Assembly: GCF_036227105.1 (NCBI RefSeq) | Contig: NZ_CP109434.1 | Location: 2,298,001-2,362,000 of the forward strand | DNA length: 64,000 nucleotides | Source: Amycolatopsis sp. NBC_01488 | Lineage (GTDB): Bacteria > Actinomycetota > Actinomycetes > Mycobacteriales > Pseudonocardiaceae | Direction of reading: 5' to 3' | Shown here: positions 35,965 through 47,000 of the stretch, in pieces | Position numbering within the stretch: the first letter of the stretch is position 1 | Layout of the letters: every line of letters begins with the position of its first letter | The notes under the pieces: model-generated | What the model saw: the letters and a program-made list of their open reading frames with translations, nothing else | Told to the model about the DNA's origin: nothing | Database searches by the model: none | Program-made: the position numbers and the translations under genes

Positions 35965-36705
35965 ATGCGCCTGCGCGCCCTGCTCGCCGCTGCTGTCCTG
36001 ACCACCGCCACCGCCCCCGCCGCCTTGGCCGCGCCGGGGATCGCCCACGGCACCGACGTGCCGGCCGGGCAGTACGGGTTCGTCGCGAAGCTCTCGATGA
36101 CGAAGATCCCGCGCCCGGACGGCTCCACGTACAGCAGTTACTGCACCGGCTCCCTGATCGCCCCTGGCTGGCTCTTGACCACGGGCCACTGCTTCCACGA
36201 CGCGAACCGCAACCGCGTCTCGGGCAAGGCCCCCTACCCGACCACGGTGACCCTGGGCCTGGTCGACGAGGGCACGGAGTCGGGCATCGCCCGCAGGGTG
36301 ACCGAAGTGGTCCAGGCCAAGGAGAACGACGTGGCCCTGGCCAAGCTCGACACCCCGGTGACCACGGTCCAGCCGCTGAAGGTGCGCCACGCGGTGCCGA
36401 AGATCGGCGAGCAGCTGACGGTGGCGGGCTGGGGCAGCCTGACGAGCACGGACCCCAAGCCGGCCACCCGGATGCAGCAGGGCACGGTGGCCGTGGCGAA
36501 GCTGGACCCGACCACGCTGGGCGTCCGCGGAGCGGCCCCGGACATCACGACGAGCGCGTGCACGTACGACTCGGGAGCCCCCTACTTCACGGGAACCGAA
36601 CTGGTGGCGGTGGAGGCGACCGGCCCCGGCTGCCCCCACGCGGGCATCGAGACGACCAGCCGAGCGGACGTCCTGAGCGACTGGATCACCAAAACGACGG
36701 CTTGA
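35965..36705 (+). CDS. Secreted trypsin-fold serine protease, tandem copy 3
   Basis: 246 residues, the most divergent of the three. The signal peptide ends around ALA-APG and the first mature strand is IAHGTDVP, so a three-residue propeptide may remain. His75 (TTGHCFHD), Asp122 (ENDVALAKL) and Ser203 (SACTYDSGAPYF) are present with the same YDSGAP change. The conserved WGSLTS and VRGAAPD segments confirm homology with copies 1 and 2. Substrate unknown; envelope or extracellular protein processing is likely. Confidence 0.87.
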   Translation: MRLRALLAAAVLTTATAPAALAAPGIAHGTDVPAGQYGFVAKLSMTKIPRPDGSTYSSYCTGSLIAPGWLLTTGHCFHDANRNRVSGKAPYPTTVTLGLVDEGTESGIARRVTEVVQAKENDVALAKLDTPVTTVQPLKVRHAVPKIGEQLTVAGWGSLTSTDPKPATRMQQGTVAVAKLDPTTLGVRGAAPDITTSACTYDSGAPYFTGTELVAVEATGPGCPHAGIETTSRADVLSDWITKTTA

Positions 36706-36870
36706 TACACCCTGAACTCCGCCGTGAGCGAACACCACGCAGAGCCAAACGGGTGATATTCCCCACCACCTCGCACGCAGCAAATCCCCAACGGGACCAC
36801 GCTGGAAGGTGAGGCAAGGCACCGTGGGGGTCGGGGGCTCGCCCCCCCGGGAGAGACAAGGACAACGGGA

Positions 36871-36902
36871 AAAGGGCCGGTCGCGCTAGCGACCGGCCCT
36901 TT
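36871..36902 (-). terminator. Intrinsic terminator of tRNA-Leu
   Basis: A 14-bp perfect stem (36871-36884 with 36889-36902) closes a 4-nt loop. On the minus strand it is followed by a short T run (TTTT), a good rho-independent terminator 9 bp after the tRNA 3' end. Confidence 0.9.
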
Positions 36903-36910
36903 GAACAGCG

Positions 36911-36993
36911 TGGGCGAGGAGGGAGTTGAACCCTCACGTCCTTTCGGACACACGGACCTGAACCGTGCGCGTCTGCCATTCCGCCACTCGCCC
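36911..36993 (-). tRNA. tRNA-Leu (anticodon CAG)
   Basis: 83 nt on the minus strand. The acceptor stem GGGCGAG pairs with CTCGCCC before discriminator A. The D arm has GGCGGAATGGCAGACGC, the anticodon stem CACGG/CCGTG encloses TTCAGGT (anticodon CAG, reads CUG), a long variable arm GTCC-GAAA-GGAC marks a class II tRNA, and the T arm is GAGGG-TTCAACT-CCCTC. The 3' CCA is not encoded. Its place beside fhaA matches the leuT position near this locus in mycobacteria. Confidence 0.95.
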
Positions 36994-37124
36994 GAGTGCT
37001 TCTCTCTGACAGCGAAGAGAAGACTAGCAGGTCGTTTGAACGGGTTTCACCGGGGGCCGTGTCGAGGCGGGCTCACCCGGATAGGATCGATCGCGGAAGC
37101 ACACGTGTGAGGAGGTTTTCCCCG

Positions 37125-38351
37125 GTGAGCCGCGTCGAGCGTTTCGACAGACGCCTCGAGAACCTGGTGGGGAACACTTTCGCGCGCATGTTCGGTGGCA
37201 ACGTCGTCACGCAGGAAGTGGCGATCGCCCTGGAACGGGAGAGTGAGGAGAACGTTCGTGAGCTGGCAGGCGGTCGGCAGCTCGCCCCGAATCACTACAT
37301 CGTGTCCTTGGGGACAGCTGACCACGAGCGCATGGCCAGTGACGAGCAACGGGTCACCCAGGTGCTGGCCAAGGCGGTGGCGGAACACCTCGCCGCCGAG
37401 GGCCTCGACACCTATGGTGACGTCGTCGTATCACTCGAGCGCAACGAGGCGCTGCATACTGGACAGTTCAAGACCCGTTCGTCCGTCGATCCCGACGCCC
37501 GCCCCTCAGGCGCCGGTTCACCGCGGTCGGCACGACCCAGCAACGCAGGAGACCCAGCAATGAGCCAGCCCCCCGGCTACGGCCAATACGACCAGGGTGA
37601 CCCGTACGGCCAGCAGGGCCAATACGGCTACGGACAGCAGGGTGGCCAGCAGCCCGGGTACGACCAGGGTTACGGCCAGCAGCAGGGCGGCTACGACCAG
37701 TACGGCCAGCCCCAGCAGGGTGGTGCCTACGACCAGGGCGGCTACCAGCAGGGTGGCTACGACCAGGGCGGTTACGGCCAGCCCCAGCAGCCCGGTTACG
37801 ACCAGGGCGGCTACGCCCAGCCGCAGCAGCCCGGTTACGACCAGGGCGGCTACGCCCAGCCGCAGCAGGGCGGCTACGCCCAGCCCCAGCAGGGCGGCTA
37901 CGACCAGTACGCCGGCCAGCAGCAGCCCGGGTACGACCAGTACGGCGGCCAGCAGCAGGGCGGCTACGACCAGTACGGGCAGCAGGCGTACGGCCAGCCG
38001 GCCGCCGACCCGTACGGCCAGCAGGGCGGCGGCTACGGCCAGCCCCCGGCGGCGGGCCGTCAGCTCGCGGCGAGCCTCCAGCTCGACGACGGCTCGAACC
38101 GCACGTACTCGCTGAAGCAGGGCGGGAACGTCGTGGGCCGCGGCCAGGACGCGGACTTCCGCCTCCCGGACACCGGTGTCTCGCGCCGGCACCTGGAGAT
38201 CACCTGGGACGGCCAGAGCGCGACGCTCGCCGACATCGGCTCGACCAACGGAACGACCGTGAACGGCACTCCGGTCCAGACCTGGCAGCTCGCGGACGGC
38301 GACGTCATCCGGGTGGGACACTCCTCGCTCGTGTTCCGTACGCAGGGCTGA
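37125..38351 (+). CDS. fhaA: FhaA, DUF3662 and FHA domain protein
   Basis: 408 residues from the GTG at 37125 (GGAGG 9 bp upstream). The N-terminal DUF3662 domain is [37 protein letters not shown] ~160-residue low-complexity linker rich in Tyr, Gln and Gly follows ([10 protein letters not shown] repeats), and the C-terminal FHA domain contains [22 protein letters not shown] and [17 protein letters not shown] binds phosphothreonine; in mycobacteria FhaA links PknB signalling to MviN and peptidoglycan synthesis. The linker contains a 39-bp exact tandem duplication (37785-37862). First gene of the pknAB operon. Confidence 0.95.
   Translation: MSRVERFDRRLENLVGNTFARMFGGNVVTQEVAIALERESEENVRELAGGRQLAPNHYIVSLGTADHERMASDEQRVTQVLAKAVAEHLAAEGLDTYGDVVVSLERNEALHTGQFKTRSSVDPDARPSGAGSPRSARPSNAGDPAMSQPPGYGQYDQGDPYGQQGQYGYGQQGGQQPGYDQGYGQQQGGYDQYGQPQQGGAYDQGGYQQGGYDQGGYGQPQQPGYDQGGYAQPQQPGYDQGGYAQPQQGGYAQPQQGGYDQYAGQQQPGYDQYGGQQQGGYDQYGQQAYGQPAADPYGQQGGGYGQPPAAGRQLAASLQLDDGSNRTYSLKQGGNVVGRGQDADFRLPDTGVSRRHLEITWDGQSATLADIGSTNGTTVNGTPVQTWQLADGDVIRVGHSSLVFRTQG
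37785..37862 (+). repeat. Tandem 39-bp duplication in fhaA linker
   Basis: Bases 37785-37823 and 37824-37862 are identical and encode a 13-residue unit read [13 protein letters not shown]. Shorter degenerate Gly/Tyr/Gln units flank it from 37600 to 38040. Such in-frame repeats vary in number between strains. Confidence 0.85.
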
Positions 38352-38450
38352 CTGGGGGCACGGAATACTGTTCCCGCAGAATTGACGTGCGGGGGACCGC
38401 GGCGTACCCGCGTCGCGGCTGCACGGACGAGTCGGGAGCGGACACACCAA

Positions 38451-38912
38451 GTGCCAGAGCTGGTCGTACAACTCACCAGGGTGGGCTTCCTCGTGCTGCT
38501 CTGGCTCTTCGTGTTCGCCGCGCTCAGAGTCGTCCGCTCGGACCTCTACGCGGCGTCGGGTATGCGCGTCCAGGTGCCGACCTTCGGGCGCAAGAAAGAG
38601 AAGAAGCCGCGCAACAGCAAGTCGCCGCAGCAGCTGCTGGTGACCCACGGCGCGCTGGCCGGAACCCGCATCGCGCTCGACGGACGGCCGATCCTGATCG
38701 GCCGCGCCGACGACTCCACGCTGGTGCTCGACGACGACTACGCGTCGACCCGGCACGCCCGGATCGCCCAGCGCGGTGAGGACTGGTACGTGGAAGATCT
38801 GGGCTCGACGAACGGGACCTATCTCGACCGGGCTAAGGTCACTGCACCCCTCCGGGTCCCGCTCGGAGTCCCCATCCGGATCGGCAAGACGGTGATCGAG
38901 CTTCGCCCATGA
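38451..38912 (+). CDS. fhaB: FhaB (FipA), membrane-anchored FHA protein
   Basis: 153 residues from the GTG at 38451, matching the mycobacterial FhaB start. One N-terminal transmembrane helix (LTRVGFLVLLWLFVFAALRVV), a short basic linker, then an FHA domain with GRADDSTLVLDDDYASTRHARI and DLGSTNGTYLDRAKV, the phosphothreonine-binding residues. In mycobacteria this protein bridges FtsZ and FtsQ and is a kinase substrate. Overlaps pstP by 4 bp. Confidence 0.95.
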   Translation: MPELVVQLTRVGFLVLLWLFVFAALRVVRSDLYAASGMRVQVPTFGRKKEKKPRNSKSPQQLLVTHGALAGTRIALDGRPILIGRADDSTLVLDDDYASTRHARIAQRGEDWYVEDLGSTNGTYLDRAKVTAPLRVPLGVPIRIGKTVIELRP

Positions 38913-40306
38913 CTCTCGTCCTCCGCTACGCAGCCCGCAGCGACCGGGGCCTGGTGCGTTCGAGCAACCAGGACTCCGTGTACGCCGGCCCTCGCCTGCT
39001 CGCGCTCGCCGACGGCATGGGTGGCCACGCGGCGGGTGAGGTGGCCAGCAAGGTCGTCATCGCCTCGCTCGCGCCGCTCGACGACGACGAGCCGGGCGAC
39101 GACCTGCTCGCGCAACTGCGGGAAGCCGTCGCGAACGGCAACGCCGCGATCGCCGAGCTGGTCTCGCAGGACCCGGACCTCGACGGCATGGGCACGACGT
39201 TGACGGCGGTGCTGTTCGCCGGCAACCGGCTGGGCCTGGTGCACGTCGGCGACTCGCGCGCCTACCTGTTTCGCGGCGGTCAGTTCGCGCAGATCACGCG
39301 CGACGACAGCTTCGTCAACGAACTGCTCGAACAGGGCCGGATCACGCCCGAAGAGGCGGCGGTGCACCCGCAGCGGTCGCTGCTGCTGAAGGCGCTCACC
39401 GGGCACGAGGTCGAGCCGAGCCTCACCGTGCGCGAAGCCCGCTCGGGCGACCGGTACCTGATCTGCTCGGACGGCCTGTCCGGCATGGTCAGCGACGAGA
39501 CGCTGGCCGAGGCCGTGCAGATCCCGGACCCGCAGCAGTGCGCGGACCGGATGATCGAGCTGGCGCTCAAGGGCGGCGGCACCGACAACGTCACGGTGAT
39601 CATCGCGGACGTCGTCGACGTCGACTTCGGCGAGGACGCGCCCATCGTGGGCGGCGCCGCCGGGGACGGCAGCGACGAACGGCACCAGGGCGACTCGCCC
39701 GCGGCGCGGGCCAGGGCGCTGACCCAGCCACCGCCGCAGCAGCGCCCGGAGCTGCCGCAGCCCAGTGTCGACCCCAAGGCCAAGCGCCGGAAGCGGTTCC
39801 GCTGGCTGGCCGGGGCGCTGGTGGTGCTCGTGGTGCTCGCCGCGGCCGCCATCGCCACCCGCTACTTCGTGCTGAGTCAGTACTATGTCGGCGAAGGTGC
39901 GGACCAGGAGGTCGTGATCTACCGCGGCGTTCCCGGCAGCATCCTCGGCATCGACCTGCACACCTACGAGCAGGGCTCGTGCCCGCCCAACCAGGTGTGC
40001 ACGGACAAGCTGCGCGTCGACCAGCTCCAGGAGGACGCGCGGCTGGCGGTGCAGAACGGCGTCAAGAAGGACAGCCTCGACGACGCCCGGAAGTACATCG
40101 ACGACTTCCTGCAGCTGCACAAGCGCCTGAACAACTGCGCGCCGACGGGCGGTCAGCCGTCCCCGACGCCGACCCCCACGGTCACGCCGACGCCCACCCC
40201 GTCGGCTCCGGCCGGCTCCACTGCTCCGTCGTCGGCGAACCAGCCAGCGGGGAGGGACTGCTCGACGCCGAGTTCGACGGCACCGACGACGGGAGGCGGT
40301 AACTGA
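38909..40306 (+). CDS. pstP: PstP, PP2C-family Ser/Thr phosphatase
   Basis: 465 residues. The cytoplasmic PP2C domain (1 to ~235) has RSSNQDSVYAGPRLLALADGMGGHAAGE, GDSRAYLFRGGQ, YLICSDGLSGMV and GTDNVTVIIADV, with all metal-binding Asp residues. A Pro/Gln-rich linker leads to one transmembrane helix (about 298-322) and an extracellular domain, then a Pro/Thr-rich tail. It dephosphorylates PknA, PknB and their substrates. Its stop overlaps the rodA start by one base. Confidence 0.96.
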   Translation: MTLVLRYAARSDRGLVRSSNQDSVYAGPRLLALADGMGGHAAGEVASKVVIASLAPLDDDEPGDDLLAQLREAVANGNAAIAELVSQDPDLDGMGTTLTAVLFAGNRLGLVHVGDSRAYLFRGGQFAQITRDDSFVNELLEQGRITPEEAAVHPQRSLLLKALTGHEVEPSLTVREARSGDRYLICSDGLSGMVSDETLAEAVQIPDPQQCADRMIELALKGGGTDNVTVIIADVVDVDFGEDAPIVGGAAGDGSDERHQGDSPAARARALTQPPPQQRPELPQPSVDPKAKRRKRFRWLAGALVVLVVLAAAAIATRYFVLSQYYVGEGADQEVVIYRGVPGSILGIDLHTYEQGSCPPNQVCTDKLRVDQLQEDARLAVQNGVKKDSLDDARKYIDDFLQLHKRLNNCAPTGGQPSPTPTPTVTPTPTPSAPAGSTAPSSANQPAGRDCSTPSSTAPTTGGGN

Positions 40307-41793
40307 TGAGCCAGCCCGCCGCGCGCGCCGCCGAGCCGCTCGCCGCGCAGTTCCAGACGAACCCACCGCGCGACGTCCCGACCCGCCGCAACACCGAGCT
40401 GGTGCTGCTGGGGTTCGCCGCGTTCATCGTCACCATCGCACTGGTGCTGGTGGAGGCGAACCAGGAGCAGGAGCTCACCTGGTCGATCGTCTGGCTGGGC
40501 CTCGCCTACCTCGCCATCTTCGCCGCGGCGCACCTGGCGGTGCGCAAGTGGGCGCCGTACGCCGACCCGGTGCTGCTCCCCTGCGTCGCGCTGCTGAATG
40601 GCATCGGGCTGGTGATGATCCACCGGATCGACCTGGCGCTGGCGGAACGGGCTGCGCAGAACGGCAAGGACTACACCCCCGCCGTCACCGCGCAGGTGCT
40701 GTTCACGGTCATTTCGCTGCTGTTCTTCGTCGTCGCGCTGGTCGTGGTGAACGACCACCGCACGCTGACCCGCTACGGCTACACGGCCGGCCTGGTCGGG
40801 ATCGTCGCGCTGGCCCTCCCCGCGCTGCTGCCGTCAAGCCTGTCCGAGGTCAACGGCGCCAAGGTGTGGCTGAAGCTGCCGGGGTTCTCGATCCAGCCGG
40901 GCGAGTTCGCGAAGATCCTGCTGATGATCTTCTTCGCTTCGTTCCTGGTGTCGAAGCGGGACCTGTTCATGGTGGCGGGCAAGAAGCTGGTCGGCGTCGA
41001 GCTGCCGCGCGCTCGTGACCTCGGGCCGATCCTCATCGCGGCGTTCGTCTGCATCGGCATCCTGGTGTTCGAGAAGGACCTCGGCACGTCGCTGCTGTTC
41101 TTCAGCGTCATCCTGGTCATGCTCTACGTCGCGACCGAGCGGGCCATCTGGGTCGTCCTCGGGCTTGGCTTCTTCGCGGCCGGCTGCGTGCTCGCCTACA
41201 ACCTCTTCACGCACGTCCAGCAGCGCGTGGCGAACTGGCTCGACCCGCTGGCCACCTACGACCAGGCCGGCGGCGGCTACCAGATCGCGCAGGGCCTGTT
41301 CGGGCTCGGCACCGGCGGCATGGGCGGCACCGGCCTCGGCGCCGGACGGCCGGACATGGTCCCGGAGGCGAACACCGACTTCATCACCGCCGCGATCGGC
41401 GAAGAGCTCGGCTTCATCGGCTTGGCCGCCGTCCTGATGCTGTACCTGCTGGTCGCCATGCGCGGCATGCGCAGCGCGCTCGCCGTGCGCGACACGTTCG
41501 GCAAGCTGCTCGGCGGCGGGCTCGCGTTCACCATGGTCATGCAGATCTTCGTCGTCGTCGGCGGGGTCACGAAACTCATCCCGGAGACCGGTATCACCGC
41601 ACCGTTCCTGTCCAAGGGTGGTTCGTCGCTGCTCGCGAACTACATCCTGGTCGCGCTGCTGCTCCGGATCTCCGACGCGGCGCGCCGGCCAACGGCCCGC
41701 CCGAAGCCGCAGCAGCAGCCCCAGGCGCCGATCGCCGAGGCACACACCGTGCTCGTGCAGCGCCCGCCGTCGAACGGGGGCACCCCGGCATGA
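40306..41793 (+). CDS. rodA: RodA, SEDS peptidoglycan glycosyltransferase
   Basis: 495 residues with at least ten transmembrane helices. The SEDS signatures KVWLKLPGFSIQPGEFAKI, the long extracellular loop (WLDPLATYDQAGGGYQIAQGLFGLGTGGMGGTGLGAGRPDMVPEANTDFI) and the C-terminal IPETGITAPFLSKGGSSLLANYI are present. It polymerises lipid II, partnered by the transpeptidase PbpA encoded next. ATG overlaps the pstP stop (TGATG) and its own stop overlaps pbpA by 4 bp. Confidence 0.96.
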   Translation: MSQPAARAAEPLAAQFQTNPPRDVPTRRNTELVLLGFAAFIVTIALVLVEANQEQELTWSIVWLGLAYLAIFAAAHLAVRKWAPYADPVLLPCVALLNGIGLVMIHRIDLALAERAAQNGKDYTPAVTAQVLFTVISLLFFVVALVVVNDHRTLTRYGYTAGLVGIVALALPALLPSSLSEVNGAKVWLKLPGFSIQPGEFAKILLMIFFASFLVSKRDLFMVAGKKLVGVELPRARDLGPILIAAFVCIGILVFEKDLGTSLLFFSVILVMLYVATERAIWVVLGLGFFAAGCVLAYNLFTHVQQRVANWLDPLATYDQAGGGYQIAQGLFGLGTGGMGGTGLGAGRPDMVPEANTDFITAAIGEELGFIGLAAVLMLYLLVAMRGMRSALAVRDTFGKLLGGGLAFTMVMQIFVVVGGVTKLIPETGITAPFLSKGGSSLLANYILVALLLRISDAARRPTARPKPQQQPQAPIAEAHTVLVQRPPSNGGTPA

Positions 41794-43259
41794 ACACCCC
41801 GCTCCGCAAGGTCGGCATGGCGATGGTCGTGATGGTCGTCCTGCTGCTGGCGAACGCCACCTACATCCAGGTGGTGAAGGCCGACGCCTACCGCACCGAC
41901 TCACGCAACGCGCGCGTCCTCTACGACGAATTCGCCCGCCGCCGCGGCCAGATCGTGTCGCAGGCGAACGGCGAGGTGCTGGCGAAGGTCGACCCGTCGA
42001 ACGACAAGTACAAGTACAGCCGGACCTACGTCGACGGCCCGATGTACGCGCCGGTCACCGGCTACTACTCGATCAACTACGGCTCCGGCGGGCTCGAGCG
42101 CTCCGAGGACGACGTGCTCAACGGCTCCGACCCGCGGCTGTTCGTGCGCCGGCTGTCGGACATGGTCACCGGCCGCGACCCCAGCGGCGGCAACGTCCGG
42201 CTGACCATCGACCCGGCCGTGCAGAAGGCCGCGTACGACCTGATGACGCAGCGGGGCTACACCGGCGCCGTCGTCGCGATGGAGCCGAAGACCGGCCGGA
42301 TCCTGGCGATGGTGTCGACGCCGTCGTACGACCCGAACAAGCTGGCGTCGCACACGTCGAAGGCGCAGACCGACGCCTGGAACGCCTACACCAAGGACCC
42401 GAAGAACCCGATGCTGAACCGGGCGATCTCGGAGACCTACCCGCCGGGCTCGACGTTCAAGCTGGTCACGGCGTCGGCCGCGCTCGAGGACGGCAAGGGC
42501 CCGGACACCCCGATCAACCCGGCGCCGAACACCAAGCTGCCCGGCACGAGCATCACGCTGGAGAACTACGCCGGCGAGGGCTGCCCGGGTACCACGTTCA
42601 AGGACGCGCTGGCGCACTCCTGCAACGTGCCGTTCGCGGAGTTCGCCGGCCAGCTCGGCGCGGACAAACTCAAGAAGACGGCGGCGAACTTCGGCATCGG
42701 GCAGACCGACCTGACCGTGCCGATGAAGGTGGCGCCGTCGACCGTCGGCCCGCTGGACTCGCAGGGCGCGCTCTACCAGAGCGGCATCGGCCAGCGGGAC
42801 GTCCGGCTCACCCCGCTGCAGGACTGCCTGCTCGCGGCCACCGTGGCCAACGGCGGCATGGCGATGAAGCCGCAGCTGGTGCAGTCGGTGCTGGCACCGG
42901 ACCTGTCGACCATCGAGGACTACAGCCCCACCGAACTCACCGGCACTCCGGCGCTGTCGTCGTCGAACGCCGCGATCCTCAAGGACATGATGATCGCTTC
43001 GGAAAGCTTCACCGCGGGCGGCGGCAAGCGCGCGGACATCCAGATCGCGTCGAAGACCGGCACCGCCGAGCACGGCGCGGACTCCAAGAACACCGCCCCG
43101 CACGCCTGGTACACCGCCTTCGCCCCGGCGAACGACCCGCAGATCGCGGTCGCCGTGATCGTCGAGGACGGCGGCGACCGCGGACTGGCCGCGACGGGCG
43201 GCAAGGTCGCCTCGGAAATCGGCCGCGCGGCGATCAACGCCAAGCTCGGGGGTGGATAG
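41790..43259 (+). CDS. pbpA: PbpA, class B penicillin-binding protein
   Basis: 489 residues: one N-terminal membrane anchor (MVVMVVLLLANATYIQVV), a dimerisation region (RRGQIVSQANGEVLA) and a transpeptidase domain with SxxK near residue 221 (PPGSTFKLVT), SxN as HSCN near 278 and KTG near 423 (ASKTGTAEHG). It cross-links the glycan strands made by RodA at the cell pole or septum. It is 3 bp from pknA; in mycobacteria PbpA is a PknB substrate. Confidence 0.96.
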   Translation: MNTPLRKVGMAMVVMVVLLLANATYIQVVKADAYRTDSRNARVLYDEFARRRGQIVSQANGEVLAKVDPSNDKYKYSRTYVDGPMYAPVTGYYSINYGSGGLERSEDDVLNGSDPRLFVRRLSDMVTGRDPSGGNVRLTIDPAVQKAAYDLMTQRGYTGAVVAMEPKTGRILAMVSTPSYDPNKLASHTSKAQTDAWNAYTKDPKNPMLNRAISETYPPGSTFKLVTASAALEDGKGPDTPINPAPNTKLPGTSITLENYAGEGCPGTTFKDALAHSCNVPFAEFAGQLGADKLKKTAANFGIGQTDLTVPMKVAPSTVGPLDSQGALYQSGIGQRDVRLTPLQDCLLAATVANGGMAMKPQLVQSVLAPDLSTIEDYSPTELTGTPALSSSNAAILKDMMIASESFTAGGGKRADIQIASKTGTAEHGADSKNTAPHAWYTAFAPANDPQIAVAVIVEDGGDRGLAATGGKVASEIGRAAINAKLGGG

Positions 43260-43262
43260 CGC

Positions 43263-44566
43263 ATGCTGTCCTCCGGTCAGCTACTGGCCGACCGCTACAA
43301 GCTGACGAGCCGGATCGCCGTCGGCGGGATGGGCGAGGTCTGGCAGGCCAGCGACACCCGGCTGGACCGGACCGTGGCCGTCAAGATCCTCAAGGCCGAG
43401 CTCTCCGGCGACGCCGAGTTCCTGCACCGCTTCCGCACCGAGGCGCGGATGACGGCGTCCCTGAACCACCCCGGCATCGCCGCGGTGCACGACTACGGCG
43501 AGACGCTCTTCGACGGTGACCTGTCGATCGCGTACCTGGTGATGGAGCTCGTCGACGGCGACCCGCTGGCCGGGCTGCTGGCCAAGCACGGGCGGCTGTC
43601 GGCGGAGTTCACGCTCGACATGCTCGAGCAGGCCGGCAACGCGCTGCAGGCCGCGCACGAACAGGGCCTGGTCCACCGCGACGTCAAGCCCGGCAACATC
43701 CTGGTGACGCCCGCGGGCCAGGTGAAGATCACCGACTTCGGCGTCGCGAAGGCCGCCGACGCGGCCCCGGTCACCCGGTCCGGCATGGTCATGGGCACCG
43801 CGCACTACATCGCGCCGGAGCAGGCGCTCGGGCACCCGGCCGAGCCGGCGTCCGACGTCTACTCGCTGGCCGTGTGCGGGTACGAGTGCCTCGCCGGGCA
43901 CCGGCCGTTCCTGTCCGAGAACGCCGTAACGGTCGCGATGATGCACATCCGCGACATCGCGCCGCCGCTGCCGCCCGACGTCCCGCCCGCCGCGCGCGCG
44001 GTGATCGAGGCGACGCTGGTGAAGGACCCGCGGCAGCGCTACAACAGCGGTGGCGAGTTCGCGGCCGCCGTCGCCGCGGTCCGCGCCGGGCTGCCGCTGC
44101 CGACGCCGTCCGGGCTGGTCAACGCCACGTTCACCGGCCAGCAGCCGGTGGTGCAGCAACCGCCGTCGCAGCCGGTTCCCCCGCAGCAGCAGCACATGCC
44201 GGTCGGCCCGCCGTCGCCGGCGGTGAACCCGATGGTCGCCATCGGCCCGCCGTCCCGGCCCGTGCTGCGTCCGGCGATGGTGCCGGTGGCCCGGAAGAAG
44301 TCACAGTGGGGCTGGTGGGCGCTCCTCGCCGCCATCCTGCTCGTTGTCCTGGTGGCGGGCATCGTCCTGGTGGCGAAGATGATCGGCAGCTCGGGCTCGC
44401 CACCGCACACCGGCCAGACGACGAGCCAGGTGGTCCCGGGCAGACAGCCGCCCGCGGAGCAGCCGTCCGCCTCGAGCGCCTACCCGGCGGACACTCCCGG
44501 AACGACCGACGATGGCCAGCAAGGCATCATGACCGCACCTTGGACGGAATGGAACGGCACCCAGAG

Positions 44567-44570
<4 letters not shown>
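43263..44570 (+). CDS. pknA: PknA, transmembrane Ser/Thr protein kinase
   Basis: 435 residues. Kinase domain 12-275 with glycine loop VGGMGEVWQ, Lys in VAVKIL, the catalytic loop [18 protein letters not shown] and [11 protein letters not shown] Pro/Gln-rich juxtamembrane segment follows, then a transmembrane helix at about 347-372 and a short external tail without PASTA repeats. Together with PknB it controls cell shape, division and peptidoglycan synthesis. Its stop overlaps pknB by 4 bp. Confidence 0.96.
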
Positions 44571-46531
<1,961 letters not shown>

Positions 46532-46545
46532 CCCGGCTCACGTGA

Positions 46546-46580
46546 AAGGCCCGCACGGTTCGCCGTGCGGGCCTTCTTCG
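46546..46580 (+). terminator. UUCG-loop terminator of the fhaA-pknB operon
   Basis: aaggcccgcacgg (46546-46558) pairs exactly with 46563-46575 around the very stable TTCG tetraloop, followed by TTCTTCG. It lies between pknB and the convergent EACC1-like gene, and the arms can serve both strands. Confidence 0.93.
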
Positions 46581-46582
46581 TT

Positions 46583-46900
46583 TCAGGCTTTGTCGAGAAA
46601 TCCTTGCACAGCACCGAGAATCTGCTCGGCGTCACTTGCGGGACCGCAGTCGAGTTCCAGTTCCTCAGCGGCGCCGGAGCGTTTGACCTTCAGGGAGACG
46701 CGGCCCTCGCGGTATCGCCGCAGCCAAGCGAAAAGCGAACGGCAGAAGACACCGGCGGAGTTGCTGGTCACGCCGACCACCACGGCGTCGAACAACTGCA
46801 CGCGGCCGCGGAGCTCGTCTTCGCCGCGCAGCCAGGCGGCGAGCTCCCGGAGCTCGCCGTCGGAGTCTGGCCCGGTGATCGCGACGATCCCCGCCGTCAC
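46583..46900 (-). CDS. EACC1-like protein (effector-associated constant component), stand-alone
   Basis: 105 residues, GTG start with GGAG upstream. The sequence reads as an EACC1 domain: a first beta strand (VAITGPDSDGELRELAAWLRGEDELRGRVQLF), the SLFAWLRRYREGRVSLKVKRS element and a last strand-helix (ELELDCGPASDAEQILGAVQGFLD). EACC1 genes are predicted adaptors in actinobacterial conflict and immunity systems and usually precede a gene carrying an effector-associated domain plus a protease, caspase or similar. No such partner is present here. Family call from remembered consensus; no function shown. Confidence 0.7.
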   Translation of the reverse strand: MTAGIVAITGPDSDGELRELAAWLRGEDELRGRVQLFDAVVVGVTSNSAGVFCRSLFAWLRRYREGRVSLKVKRSGAAEELELDCGPASDAEQILGAVQGFLDKA

Positions 46901-47000
46901 CCGTGCTCCCTTCGCCCAGAACCGGAGAGGACCCGAACCTTAGTCGGCTCTGAGCACCGCAAGGAACCCTGAAGCAGAAATTGAAGATTGCAAATTGCAC

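Larger units (their letters stand above)
36706..37124. other. Intergenic region around tRNA-Leu
   Basis: 419 bp between protease copy 3 and fhaA. The only genes are tRNA-Leu and its terminator on the minus strand. A small GGGGGC-TC-GCCCCC hairpin (36833-36846) could end the protease transcript. Open frames across the tRNA are coincidental. Confidence 0.5.

Noticed and set aside
36686-37110. Short open frames around 36.7-37.1 kb
   Set aside because: They run through tRNA-Leu and its terminator and have no ribosome-binding site.
37600-38040. CRISPR-like or satellite array
   Set aside because: The repeats are in frame, encode a Tyr/Gln/Gly linker of fhaA and have no unique spacers.
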